64,000 nucleotides of DNA, from the NCBI GenBank assembly GCA_037951165.1, contig JBBDHG010000054.1, forward strand, positions 42,501 to 106,500, written 5' to 3'. The notes under the pieces were generated by a model. The model searched no databases. It was given only the letters and a program-made list of their open reading frames with translations, and was not told the DNA's origin. Every line of letters begins with the position of its first letter. Position 1 is the stretch's first letter. A program made the position numbers and the translations under genes. This document shows, in pieces, positions 34,401 through 46,854 of the stretch. This DNA is from Lophius americanus. Taxonomy: Eukaryota > Chordata > Actinopteri > Lophiiformes > Lophiidae.

Positions 34401-37320
34401 ACTTGCTGGTAAGATAGTAGGATAGTAGGATGCTCATTGTATTCTGCACTCTTTTTAAAAATTTTAAATAAAATACTATTCTGGAACTTTATGCATGTAG
34501 CTCATTACTTTCGTTATGTGATGGAAATAAGTTGTAGCTTAACTATCCAGTAAATCCACCAGAAAAACATAGTATCAACTACATACCTGCAAAGATCAGA
34601 AGTAAACGGTCAATTTTGAATCATTATTACAGACAAACTTAGACAATGTTTTCTGAAATAATTAACTTTTCTATGTAGTTTGTAATCCATTACCATGACA
34701 CAGTTCAAATTGACAAAATCTTTAAAGTGGCCCTTTCGGACAATGTTCCTCTTCAACTTTATTGGCTGTTTGTTGACTTTCTCTCATTTCTTTTTTATTA
34801 TTTTGTGTCATCCACTGTGAGTATCATATCTCTTATCCACTTGTTTTTAAGTACTTTTAAATGACATGTATTTGTTTTGTGATTTCTCTTGTAATTGTAC
34901 CTTTTAGTTTCCTGTCTTTGGCTTGGCTACCAAAGTAACTTTTAAGGGTACTTCATAAAAGAAATTCATTATTATCATGGGTCGTTTTACTTTGTGTGGC
35001 GCCCTGGGCAAACCGATTAAAAAATTAATGAAAAAATAAAAAAATATTTGTGCAAACAAGGAACAATTATTTCAAGTAGCCAACCTACCTATTGGTTTAA
35101 TTGCCCTATCAGACCTTGAATGTCTTGTATGTAATCCACCACTACTAATATTAGCACTGGTGTAGTATAACAAATACATAATTTCTAATATTTAGACTCA
35201 GTTCTCTAATTTCAGTGTCTAAATCATGCTATGATATAAGGTATGCTATTTAATGCAGAATTATTCATTTTCACTTAATTTATAGGAAGTCAAAATCCCA
35301 CGATTTGTATAATACAATACAGGAATACATATTTATTTACTTATGTTTAGTGGTTTGCTCACATACTGTATCTGACTATATAATAAAGAGACCATGCATT
35401 AACAGGAATTTGTATGCGATGTAGTTTATAACTCTGTTTTTGTTAATTACTTATATATTATAAATAAATATTCCAAATTCTGCAGACTGTGCACAAATAT
35501 TAATGGTATGTTCTGGTCACTTCTACTTATATCTTTGCCCACAACCCCATTAAAAAATTCCTAGGACTGCCTCTGTGCTGAGCTCAGGATGTGGAAAAGT
35601 TTATTGAATCACCAGTTAACTAATTTATGGTAGAGTTGTAATAATTGTGCTGCTGCCCCACACATTTTATCATGAAGTTACACATCCGTGCGTGCACACA
35701 GGTGAGCGCACACCCACCAGCAGAGAGAGAGCGCAGGCTAGAAAATATGTTGCATCAACCATCTGAGAGTGTTTGTGAGATCGAACAGTTACAATGAAGA
35801 TATAATAATCCCAGCAGTCATTTTTTTGTACAGGCAAAAAAGAGGAGTTTGAAGACAGCACATTCGACACACGTTGGCAGCACTGCAACCAGCTTTATAT
35901 TATTTTATCTTACTTTATTTTAAATGGTGTGACACACGAAACGTCACCAAAATTTGTCAATCTCTAGGATATGCCAAAAATTACCTATGGGTAAAGTTTA
36001 ATACAAATCTGGCCTTTCATTTTTGTAATCTTGCTCACAAACAAAAAGAGACAAACAAACAAAGACGTCTGTGGAGGTAATAAAATCAGTAAAATGTAAG
36101 AAGCGGGTAATATAAAGGATACAAATAGCAAAAGGAAACTGTATAAAACAAGAGTAAAAGATATAATAATATATGGGATTTATAAAAAGTAAACTCGACT
36201 GACTTGATTATGGAATATTATGGACATTGCTTCGTCCGCCAAATCCGCTACAGATCCTTTCTGTTAGCATGGTTACACGAAAACTATATCATGGATTATT
36301 TTCTAATTTTGTAATCACAGCTGCATTATCTTATCCCCATCAGCTGCTGTATTTAAATAAGTCTTTATCCTTTCATCTAGTTCTTGTTTGCTGCTGGTTT
36401 ACGCAACATCACTATCCATCCGGTTCCAGTAATTCTCCAGCATCTGAAAGCTCAAATAACCTATAAGCATCTTGTCATTCTCCCAGTCTTGCTGCTTCCA
36501 GTGATCTACTCAAGGTCTCATCACCATGCCCTGCAGTCCAGAGTTACTTCATCACAAATGTAAAAACTCGCCCAGGAAAAGCACTTCAACCTGCCCTCAT
36601 CCGTTCTTTATAAAGGTGCAGCTTCATGGCATTCAACAAGTCTGGATATCTCATTGCTTCACTTGTGTCAGCATCCAGGCAGGAGTTCTGCAACCAGCGG
36701 TCAAACAGCGAGTCTAAAAATAAGATTTTTCCTCATCATTACATGTCCAAACCATTCAGTCTTAAAACACAGCCCAGCTTCGTAAGGAGATAAGACATAT
36801 TTCAGCTCATGAGTTGCCTTTGAAAAATCTACTTCCAGGTTTTCAATCACTTAACGTGCACTGACAGAGTCTTTCGACACAGCTCTGTGACGCAACGAGC
36901 CGCATGATAGTCGCGCAGCATTTATCAGCTCAAGGTGGTATTTAAAATGCATAATTCATAGATATGGTCCTTTGTTATTGAAAAAAAAGTTGATGAAAAT
37001 GAACCATTCCTGGTTCAAGACCCCAACTACTGTAATGAATCCAATAGCGGCCAGGGTTCCAAATAATTGTTCAACCTGGTCTATTGCTGTAAAGGCACAG
37101 CTACAATGATTAATTCAAACGGACCAGGAGATTAAAACTTTCACACACTGTAATGGAGAACCTTATTTGAGTGCTTGATTAAAATTTTTTTGATTTGGAT
37201 GACTATACTTAGTGGTTAAAGAAAACTGACCATCAAGCTTGCATCATTTACTCCCAAGTTCCTTTTTACTTATTTTCCATTATTCAAATTTATGGGACAC
37301 ATTTCTGCCATTTGATGGCT
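31481..37320. other. Large unassigned part of the 14.9-kb thsd7b intron
   Basis: AT-rich sequence without host exons or RNA genes. A weak L2-like 3' end may lie at 34690-34975 (..gtacttcataaaagaaattcattattatc). Low-complexity (ta)n lies at 34085-34097. The segments at 36220-36960 look like worn repeats but match no family I know. Confidence 0.45.
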
Positions 37321-37329
37321 TGAAACGGG

Positions 37330-37930
37330 CCCCTGAGTTTGCTTGTCCAGGATTGGAGTGATCTGTAGCATCTCCCAGAGGGGAACTGGTTAAAAAGGCT
37401 GGTAACTGAGGCTGGGATGAGAACAGTCATTAACAATGCCTTACACTGTCAGCCTCACGCTGACATAGTTTGTGCTGGAGAATCTCAATGGAGGGAAGTG
37501 AGTCTCCCCGTAATCCACAATGAGCTCCTTAGTTTTCTTGGTGTTGAGGTTCAGATTGTTGTTGACACACCACGCCACTAGGTAATGGAACTCCTTGCTG
37601 TAGGCCGACTCATCGTTGTTGTTGATGACGCCAACCACTATAGTGTCGTCCGCAAACTTAATAATTGTATTAGAAACAGTTATAGATGTGCAGCAGTAGG
37701 TGGAGAGGGAGAGGAGGAGAGGACTCAGTAAACAGCCCTGTGGGACGCCGGTGTTCAGAGTGAGGGTAGAGAAGGTGTGTTTGTTTAACCTGACAAAATC
37801 GGGTTTGATGGTTAGGAAGTCCAGTATCCAGTTGTATAGAGAGATGTTGATGCCGGGTCAATGAGTTTGGTGATCAGTTTGGAGGAAATGACGGTGTTGA
37901 ATGCTGAGCTGAAGTCGATGAACAGCATTC
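37330..37930 (-). mobile_element. LINE fragment with reverse transcriptase palm (CR1/Rex1-like)
   Basis: Read on the minus strand from 37930: FIDFSSAFNTV, then LYNWILDFLTIKPDFVRLNK, then TLNTGVPQGCLLSPLLLSL. The catalytic motif IIKFADDTIVVGVINNNDES follows, and then NNNLNLNTKKTKELIVDYG. These are RT motifs A, B and C in order with a legible F-A-D-D box. Both ends are missing and the frame shifts once near 37665. The copy is antisense to nothing coding and lies in the longest thsd7b intron. Confidence 0.85.
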
Positions 37931-39304
37931 CCAAGTAGATTTTTCTTTTTAATCATTCTGATTCTTTATGTGTTGATCATTTGCTCAATGTCTCCTTTAT
38001 TTGGTACACTCCATTTATCTGTTATTCTCGCTGTCATAGCAAATTCCCTGTTATAATTCAGATTCTCTTTCAATTTGAGTATGCAATGTAAATTCAGATC
38101 AGATCATCATGCATCTACTGGCATTCATCAATCTTTGATCAGGTCTCAACATACCCTGAGCTTGTTACAAACAAATCCACTATAAATGAGAAGGATTTCA
38201 ATCGCTTCAGATTCTTCAAGCCTCAGTGTCAAGATATTCTTCCAAGGTCCAGTTATCTGAACATTTCAGACAGTAGAGCACACACGTCAATCTACAGACA
38301 TGTACAAGCCGTACACCATAACAAGAGGGAACATCATAAACGCTCCCTATTATTATCACAAATATCTGCATAAATACGCCACTTATTCTCAAACCATTAA
38401 TCTGAGGTCACTAAGCTTCCGCCAACATATTATCTATTACATTGATCAGTCATCGCAAGCAAACTATCAAACGTTGGCATCAAGCATACATCGTTGCGGG
38501 TAGGAGTTTGTCATTTCGAGTTTGAGAGCTTTATTTAAGGCTTATGGTTTGCCAGCATTGCCTCAGTGGTACTTGTATTGTAGTAGCATGTAACCTGCGG
38601 GGAAGTTCTGGCCATTAAGAACGCTTGCAGTTCTATGTGACAATAAAGCAGTTATATGCATAATCCATAAGGGCTGCTCATCCAGTCTTGAAATCATGCC
38701 GTACATGAGATGCATTACATTGACACCTGCCACGCAAATTTCATAATCATAGCCCGTCACCTAATGTTACCATGCTAATGTCATTGCTAACTCTATTTCC
38801 GCTTAAGATCCGGGTCTTAAGATCTTATTTCCCGGAAGCCAGCTCAACACCCACAGCAGGTCGCGTCTAAAGTAATTATCTCTCTATTAATTAGACTCAT
38901 TCTATGTTCAGTGCCACTAAACCTGTTGAAACAGTTCTGTATGAGCATTTATTCATCACTGCATGGAAGTGTGTCACTTGAAGCCACGAGGTCCGTTTGC
39001 TCGTGTAGCGGGTTATCTACGTTTTACCTCGAAAATTATTGAATAGGGGCACCAACCAAAGTTAATTTGGGAAATTATGAAACTTAGAATTAATTAATTC
39101 TTAGTTTGATTAAACTGAACATTCTCACATCTGAAAGTCATGAACTCTTTTACAAAGTACTCTCATTTATTTATTCCTTCTTCAAGAAGGAAAGACAGGA
39201 CAGCTGTTATTAAATATGAATATGTTTATTGAATTACACACAGCAAGCAAAACAGGATAAAAAGGATAAGTCATAAAGAGGTAAATAAACCGGCTAATGC
39301 ATAT

Positions 39305-39396
<92 letters not shown>

Positions 39397-41955
39397 ACTG
39401 AAGGTTCAAAAGCTGAAAGTTTGAGATATAGGTAATGGTGATAGAGAGTTTATACTGACGGTTTTGAATTCTCTTGAACTTTATCATTGCTAAAGGGCAC
39501 GATAAAATTTAAAGGGACTTAGATTTTGTACATCAACCCCAGATCATGAATGAGCGTGATAGAACGATCCTACATGAATTCTTTCAAACTAATTTGAATA
39601 GTCAAAACAAACAATTGCGGGTAGTAAGAAGAATCTCAACATATGTTAAAAAAATAAAATAAACAAGAACCAATGCCAATGAACAATACTAGCATGTCGT
39701 ATGCTGTTGCCTACGAGCAGCTCTACGGGAGACCCCCAAATAAAGAAATGCAAATAATGAATTATTTAATTGCATTACAGTCCGTTCTTTTAAGCAGGCA
39801 GAGAAGCAAAGCTCAAGTAATGAGAGAAACTGCAAAAAGCATCAGCAAACTCTCAGCTTACAGATATCTTCCAAGTAAATAAACACCCAAACAAACAACC
39901 TGAGTTCTTATTGAACCCATCTGTCACACGCCGTGCTGTGTGGCCACCACAGCAAGTAAATTCTCAACCTGTGGGAATCCCTGCATCCGAATGTACTTGT
40001 GATCTTTTTAAAAAAAATATGTGCAGTCTTGGGTGATTCGAGATACATTATTTTATTATTTTTAGAATGTGGTTGTTTTGTAATGCATAACGCATTAATA
40101 ACGCCTCAATATGTTTGAATACCAGAGTTAGATGTGTGAATTATTTGACTTGTCTGCTCAGAGGCCTTCCATGAACAAGATCGTGATCTGTTTTTTTAAT
40201 GGAAGTTTTATGTCTCCGCTGCACGTTTATAAATGCACAGTATCTTACTTATTATTCTTATTGTATTGTTCATTCACTTCTATTTATATCCGCGAAAAAT
40301 TAGGGATATTATTGAGCCACATCACAGATCCATTGTGCAACAACCCCAACTATATTATGGATAATTTCCAAATTTATACATATGTAGACCTCACAGAACT
40401 GTATTGATTTAGGAAAAGTTCGGTTGTACATTTCCGACACCAAAAGTTTTATCGCCACAAGTTACAAGAGAAAATTATTAAATGGATCTGACAGTATTAG
40501 GCAGAATTTGAATCACATATAATGTTTTCATTTGTTTAAATTATATTATTGCAAAAGTTTAGTCGGGGAAAAAAATGTCTTTAGAATCTTATGCCTGTGG
40601 TTTATACTCATAGAATTTGGATTATATTTGCTTTGTCACTACAAAAGAGTTGTTAGCCATAACCACTTAGCTTTAAAGCAGTAAAGTACTTTTTGCATGC
40701 CATTGTAGCTTAGCTTGATCTGTGGCATAACTTCAGTGTTACAACACTTTGTTTGGAGCTGTGGTGGAGATCTCATTTCATGTTTCAATAATAATAATAA
40801 TAATAATATATTTCAAGACCTACTGTTCTGATATATCAAGTTCAAAGAAAATAAGTATAAGCATTTTTAAATTTAATACTAAATATTGCCTATTTTGTTT
40901 GTATTTTTTACAACTAGTCACATAACAATTTTAACCTTAACAATTCTAGGCCCAGAATTAATTGGAATATTCTCAACATCTCTAAAAATTCAGCATAGCA
41001 TGCAGAAAAATTAGCAACCCAAAGGTGAGCAAATGCAAAGAAGTACTGAGTATTATCAAAAGATTCAACAATCTGTCCATTTGGACAATATTAATTGTAT
41101 TTCTGTGAATCACCGTGTGAACTGCAATAACCAAAAGCTTTTGAAGTCAGTGTGATGGTTGTGACAGTAGATTGTGAAGTATAATCATGGCTGGAAGGGA
41201 GTTAGCCCCAGTAACAGATTTAGCAGATTTCAGCTACAGAAATCTTGTAACGCTTTTACCTTCTCTAAATTGTCAAGTTTGATCACAGAACCTTCTTCTG
41301 GTAAGTACAAAGTTATATTTCAATATGCATGAATGCATTTATTATTTCACCATAATGCTTTGTGTTCGACTTAGTTCCTCCTAGAAGTCAACACGTCCAT
41401 CATAATTAACAGGTTGACAAACCTGGTTTTGAGCAACTGGTAGTTAAGCACACAACACACTTTTTGGACACCATAGAAAACACCACTAATTGATGTGTGT
41501 GCTGGATGCTTGGTTAAGAAATGTGGTGAGTTTGCTCAACACTGAGCTTCACAAAATCCAACTGAGACCAGAAACAAACAAGAGTAAGAATCTTATTATA
41601 TGCACACAACATCCAACATTAGGAGAGATAAAAGTCTTGAAGTCTGCTATGTAGATTAGAATTCCTCTGCTTTAATTATGCATTGGATGGATTTAACAGT
41701 TGATTAGAAACCTAATGACCGTACAATTATTAATATTACATTGAAAGGTAGTTCATTTACTCTTTTTTTCCACTCAAATCTTATGGAGGCAAAAAAATCA
41801 ATTATGACAATGTTTTCAATGTGGTAATTTATGAATTTCATGTTGACTCTGCCTCTTTCTCCTATGTATCTGTCTTGATCATCCAACTATGTGATGAGAA
41901 AGTGAGATGTGGTTCACGTTTAATTTCATCTCTGTCAAGCTAGCCAGTCCCGAAT
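37931..41955. other. Unassigned intronic sequence with a GT microsatellite
   Basis: Apart from the (gt)n run at 39307-39394 and an (aat)n run at 40788-40808, I recognise nothing here. The 38010-38520 stretch is less AT-rich and has repeat-like texture, but no motif I can name. Confidence 0.45.
39307..39394. repeat. (GT)n microsatellite
   Basis: An almost pure GT dinucleotide run of about 88 bp. It produces a long poly-His/Thr open frame on the minus strand, which is not a gene. Confidence 0.97.
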
Positions 41956-42207
41956 GTGTTTTTCAAACCCGACCGGTCATGGCAGTAGGCCGTCCAACCT
42001 GATGCTTGGATCTGCTCGAGGTTTCTGCCCGTTAAAGGGCAGTTTTTTCTCGCCATTGTCGCCAAGTGCTTGCTCAAGGAGGAATTTGTTGGGTCCTGTA
42101 GGTAATTATATAAAGAGTTTGGTCTAGACCTGCTCTTTCTGGAAAGCACCTTGAGACAACTGTTGTTGTGAATTGGCGCTCTATAAATAAAGATTGATTG
42201 ATTGATG
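41956..42207 (+). mobile_element. L2-type LINE 3' tail, copy 2
   Basis: It begins ttcaaacccgaccggtcatg, runs through ggcagtaggccgtcc, gtttctgcccgttaaagggc and gtttggtctagacctgctct, and ends aataaagattgattgattga. It is colinear with the end of the long L2 element (50355-50608) and with the copy at 30147. Only the last 250 bp of the element are present, typical of 5' truncation. Confidence 0.82.
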
Positions 42208-43995
42208 TGACCGGATATCCAATACATTAATTTATTTGTGATGGGCTGCCAAAATATCGACACCAAAGGATACATATCAATTTCCTATTTTGAAGCTGTG
42301 CTGCATAAAAAAAACAACCCAGTAAACCCTCCTATCCCCACACAATCAATGATTGCTAAAAAATATTTGCGACTCATTGTAGCGTTGTACTTACTAAGTT
42401 TTTACCAAAATAAGTTAATAGGTGGTCAAGCTCCTCCTTATCTACTCTGCCCATCAATGGACGTACTACTACAGAAGAGCAGCAAAGACCCTTCTCTATG
42501 CTAATTTGAAGACATTTTGGTCCTTCTTGTTTAGGTTTGCTGCACACTTTGCTACAATTTGCTTTAAAATTTCCAGTTGTAGGCTGCAGAAAACATTGTC
42601 AATCATTCCCCATCTTGCACTTCTGCCCCGTGTTTATACAGATTGCCATTTCGTGATACTTACTTTGCTGCCATCACAGAGATGGAAACATACTTCTCAT
42701 CTGTACACTTCAACTGTGTTTATGCATAACGGCAAAATATAATAATGCCTCACCTGGTTCTCTGATGTCCCTTATGAACATAAAATGTGGTGCCAACCTC
42801 CCTAATTTTGTCTTGGCTTGAAATAGAATTATTCGCACTACCAACAGATACAATGGCCAATTTGACCATGTTGACAACAAGCCGAACGCATCATAAGGAT
42901 AAATCTGTGAGGGCTACAGAGCTTACCACCTATGCAAAAGGTTATTAGAGGGCATAATTACATTGCTCATATATTCTATGATTGTGGACACTTAACCATC
43001 TGCATGCAATCCCTACTACAGCCAAGTGGACTATTTGTTCAAATAGCGATGCCTCATTTTCATAGGGACCTCAACAATTGGTCTTGAAAGTGTCCTTTCA
43101 AGACCAATCAAGAATTCATAGAGCACTCTGTCTCTTTAAACCATAATCCCACAAGAGGTGTCTTGTCAAAAAATATTCAGATTATTGAATAAAACCTGAC
43201 AATTTAGAATGAGTAGCTCCCATCTGTCCAATCTCTGTCCTCTGTTCTTTTTGTTACTTTAAAGTACTCTGGTACTCTGGAGCAAAGGAAATGGCATGTA
43301 TTGCAGGACAAAAGATTTGGTCTGAGACAAAATAGCAGAAAATCAACATGTCACACAAAAGTTCACATTGGTTGATGGCTATTAAACCTTGTCATTGCAA
43401 TGTGGGCAGAATACAACAACTCCACTGTGTATTTATACAATATATTGCGCTGCAAAAGGTGCAGGACTGCAGGAAAATATGTTTTAAAAGTATAATGGAG
43501 ATGTGTGAAAAATGAAGATGCTAATAATTACCAATACCATCCTAATGTTGTACATGTAAGTTTCGATAGGAGTAGAATTTTGTACGTCTAAAACTTGAAG
43601 GGATATGTAAAGTAACATGTTTACATGGTCATTTATCACACGCAGTATGGCAGAGACCATGAGTAAGACGGCGTGGAGTACAGATAACCAGCCTATGCTA
43701 TCTTTTATATTTTTAACTGGAAGCAAATAAGTTTGGAGAAGACTTGACAAAATAATTTTTGTGGCAAATTGTATAAGGTTTTCATTCATACACTATACAT
43801 GTGCGGCTGGGTCTTGTTGGGACAAAATACAGTGAAACAAAGGCTAAATATTGTTCTTGATACAAGTTAGAGTAATCAATTGATGCAAAAATGCAATGAT
43901 CACATCAGTATTATGTCACAATAACAATTGCCTACACAATTTGTCTCCCTCTTGGATCGTACGTTAATGGTATATAAGGACTGCTACTGACTTAC
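42208..43995. other. Unassigned intronic sequence with a perfect hairpin
   Basis: It contains a perfect 14-bp hairpin at 43077-43108. The text is repeat-like in places (42400-43180), but no family is clear. Confidence 0.45.
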
Positions 43996-44174
43996 CTGGT
44001 TTCTGAGATCCAGCCGAGGGCATGGGCGTCCTCCGTTGAAAGCTTTCTCCCTCAGCCACTTGGACCTAAACTTCAACCCACTGCCACAGGATGAACTGCA
44101 GGATGACCAGGTTGACCAATCACTGAGTTTACAGTCTAGGGGGCAGGCGATGTGACAAACCTCAGAGATGGATC
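43996..44174 (-). CDS. thsd7b: thsd7b exon: canonical TSP1 repeat (WSTWSSC)
   Basis: The acceptor gaattttag lies above 44174 and the donor gtaagtca below 43996. Phase is 1 in, 0 out. It reads ISEVCHIACPLDCKLSDWST, then WSSCSSSCGSGLKFRSKWLR, then EKAFNGGRPCPRLDLRNQ. CKLS.WS.WS.CS.SCGSG.K.RSKWLREK...GGRPCP.L is nearly the THSD7A text that I recall, and makes this the strongest family anchor. It is isolated between introns of 14.9 and 7.7 kb. Confidence 0.96.
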
Positions 44175-44698
44175 CTAAAATTCAATAATGGTGGACGGGG
44201 TGAGAGGCTTAATTCACAATTATTCTGCGTCTCCCATGATAACCATATTATAATATAAAAAATATAATGTTAATGTCACATTTAATAACAAGGGCTTATT
44301 ATCTCACCAATGAGTGTCTTATTCTGTTACTGTGTCAACAGAGGAAAAATTAAACTTGGTTTGCACACTGCATAATGCTTTTCATCTACAGTCTCTGGCT
44401 TACTCCATAAGAATTATTCATCAAAGTGTCTGACTGAAATATACAGAAAAGTGGGCTGAAGACTAAGCAACAAAACTTTAAAATGGCCAATGTTAAAGTT
44501 TCAATTAATTATTCTTTCTAGCCTTCATACTGGCAAGTACTACCTACAATGCTTTTAATTAACAAATACATATACATGTATGTATGTGTATATAATGATA
44601 TAGCATCCTCTTATAACTTCTATATTTTGTATCAAATGAGAGTACATTCAAATGTTATTATTCTATTATTTATACATAGTTATATAAGTATAGTTATA

Positions 44699-44831
<133 letters not shown>

Positions 44832-44894
44832 TGATAACTCATGTCGGTAGAGTAAATTACCATTAAAGGGTCTTTTTTTTCCTATGTGCCCTTA

Positions 44895-44968
44895 AAGTTG
44901 TTGCTTGGATCATTTCCAAGCAACAACTTGTCAACAGAAAATTAAAGCAAGCGTAATTTTCTGTTGAC
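44895..44968. repeat. Two abutting perfect hairpins
   Basis: Arms 44895-44909 and 44915-44929 are exact reverse complements (15 bp, 5-nt loop). Arms 44930-44944 and 44954-44968 are also exact reverse complements (15 bp, 9-nt loop). No base separates the two hairpins. The word aagttgttgc of the first arm recurs at 44979-44988. They lie just before the apparent 5' end of the L2 element. Confidence 0.95.
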
Positions 44969-45177
44969 TGCACTCGATAAGTTGTTGCACACTCTGCTGC
45001 TTCAATAGAAAGCCTCTAATTTGCGACGACTATAACTAAATTATCTAAAAGTTCCCTTTTATTGAGAATACTTCAACTGAAGCACTCATTTTCCCACTCA
45101 TATTCAGACATTTTCGCTAAATCTGCGCCCTGTTTTCGAAACACCTAGATGTTAGCCGCTAAATCTAGAAAATAGAT

Positions 45178-46045
45178 ATGGCTTCCCTCTCTCCTTCTCC
45201 TGCTCTCTATTGCTCTGTGTGTCATATATTTAGCTACTCCTCTGACTCCTTTAACGCTAATAATATGTGCAATAAATGTTATTTATTAGTAGCCCTGCAG
45301 GCGAGGCTCACTGAATTGGAGATGTGGTTCCGCACCATGGAAAATACCCCATTAGCCTCTGTGGCTAGCCAGCCCTCTGTAGACGGTGTGGACCGACCTG
45401 TTTTTGCTCCCTTTTCCTGCCCGCTAGCAGTTCCCGAGCAGCCGGGAAAACGGATCCTGGGTGACAGTGTGAAGAAGGCATACCCCAGAACACCAGCCCA
45501 CAGTTCACCACCAGCCTGTTCATGTTTCGAACAGATTTTTCCCACTCAGCAACATCTGCTGAGAAACCAACTCTGGTCATTGGCAGTTCTATTTTACGGA
45601 ACTTGAAGTTAACGACACCAGCGACCATGGTCAAATGCCTTCACGGGGCCAGAGCGTGCGACGTGGAATCATATTTAGAACTGCTGACGAAGGATAAGAG
45701 TAAATATAAAAATTCACGTGGGTGGTAATGACACCCGATTACACCAATCAGAGGTCAAAAAAATGTATATTCAATCAGTGTGTGCTTTTACTTAAACTAT
45801 GTTGGACTCTGTAGTTTTCTCTGGAACCCTCCCCAACCTGACCAGCAATGACATGTTTGGCCCCATATCATTGTTCAACCGCTGGTTGTCGAGGTGGTGT
45901 CCAGCAAAAGACGTGGGCCTGGTAGACAATTAACAAACTTTCTGGGGAAAGCCTGGTCTAATTAGGAGAGACGGTCTCCATGCCACTTTGGATGGAGCAG
46001 CGCTCTTATCTAGGAATCTAATGGAGTTTATTAGACGGAGATAAA
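45178..46045 (+). pseudogene. L2 ORF1 remnant with SGNH esterase-like motifs
   Basis: ATG at 45178 opens MASLSPSPALYCSVCHIFSY. It has two CxxC pairs (CSVC, CNKC) and then a short helix rich in Leu/Glu (LVALQARLTELEMW). After a frameshift near 45520 the text runs TLVIGSSILRNLKL, GGNDTR (about 45722) and GLIRRDGLHATLDGAALLSR (about 45962). GSS, GGND and DGLH are spaced like blocks I, III and V of SGNH hydrolases, an esterase domain known in ORF1 of some CR1/L2 LINEs. Frames are broken several times. Confidence 0.75.
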
Positions 46046-46387
46046 CGTGGCGTCACAGAGTTGAGACCAGGAAGCAGAGTCGCAGTCTTACACAACTCTC
46101 TGCGCCCCCTTTAGTGTCACCCAGCCCAAAACCCGTAGAGACTGTCCCCCGATCACCTTCATTATTCATGTCAGATTACAAAATGATTTTACACAAAAAC
46201 CTAATAAAAATTAAAACAACTAAGAATGTAGTTTAAAAATGAAAATAAAATAAATTGTGGACTCCTGAATATTAGATCTTTAACATCTAAAACAGTTATG
46301 GTAAATGATCTTATTTTAGATCATCATATTGATTTATTCTGTTTGACGGAGACCTGGCTGAATGAGGAGGAATATGTTAGTTTAAAT

Positions 46388-46854
46388 CAGTGGTCCCCAA
46401 ACTAAGGCCCGCGGGCCTGATACGGCCCGCCCCTACATTTGGCCCGGCCCACTGAACAATACCAGAGACGCATTTTGATTTTTTTTTTTTTTTTTTCTTC
46501 TTATCAAGATTGACAGATGAACATCTGCATCAGTGTTTGAGACTGGCTGTGACTAGAATGGAACCTGACGTTCAATGTTAATGTTCCATCGACTTTTTTT
46601 CTGTGGAGAACCCAGAGAAGGTTATTTGATTATTATTGATTTCATAAATTGTCTTATTTATATCCAGGCTTTTTTTCTGTGAAGAACCCAGAGAGGGTTA
46701 TTTGGTTATGTGTGGCTTTGTGGAAAACAATACATTTTTACGTTTAGGCACCCCTGCAATCGTCACACTTTTTCTGTTACAAACTGAACCCAGCCCCCCA
46801 TCAGAGAAGGGAAAAGTTATTTGGCCCTCACAGGAAAAAGTTTGGGGACCCCTG
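46388..46854. mobile_element. Non-autonomous hAT element nested in the L2 endonuclease
   Basis: It is 467 bp with terminal inverted repeats cagtggtccccaaact and, from the other side, caggggtccccaaactt. It is flanked by a perfect 8-bp target duplication, gtttaaat (46380-46387 and 46855-46862), as hAT transposases make. The endonuclease text resumes directly after it: EEEYVSLN before, ES and GRGGGVAAIL after. It encodes no transposase and contains a poly-T run at about 46474. Confidence 0.95.

Noticed and set aside
39182..39487. Open frame on the minus strand with a long His/Thr run
   Set aside because: It is the (gt)n microsatellite read as protein.
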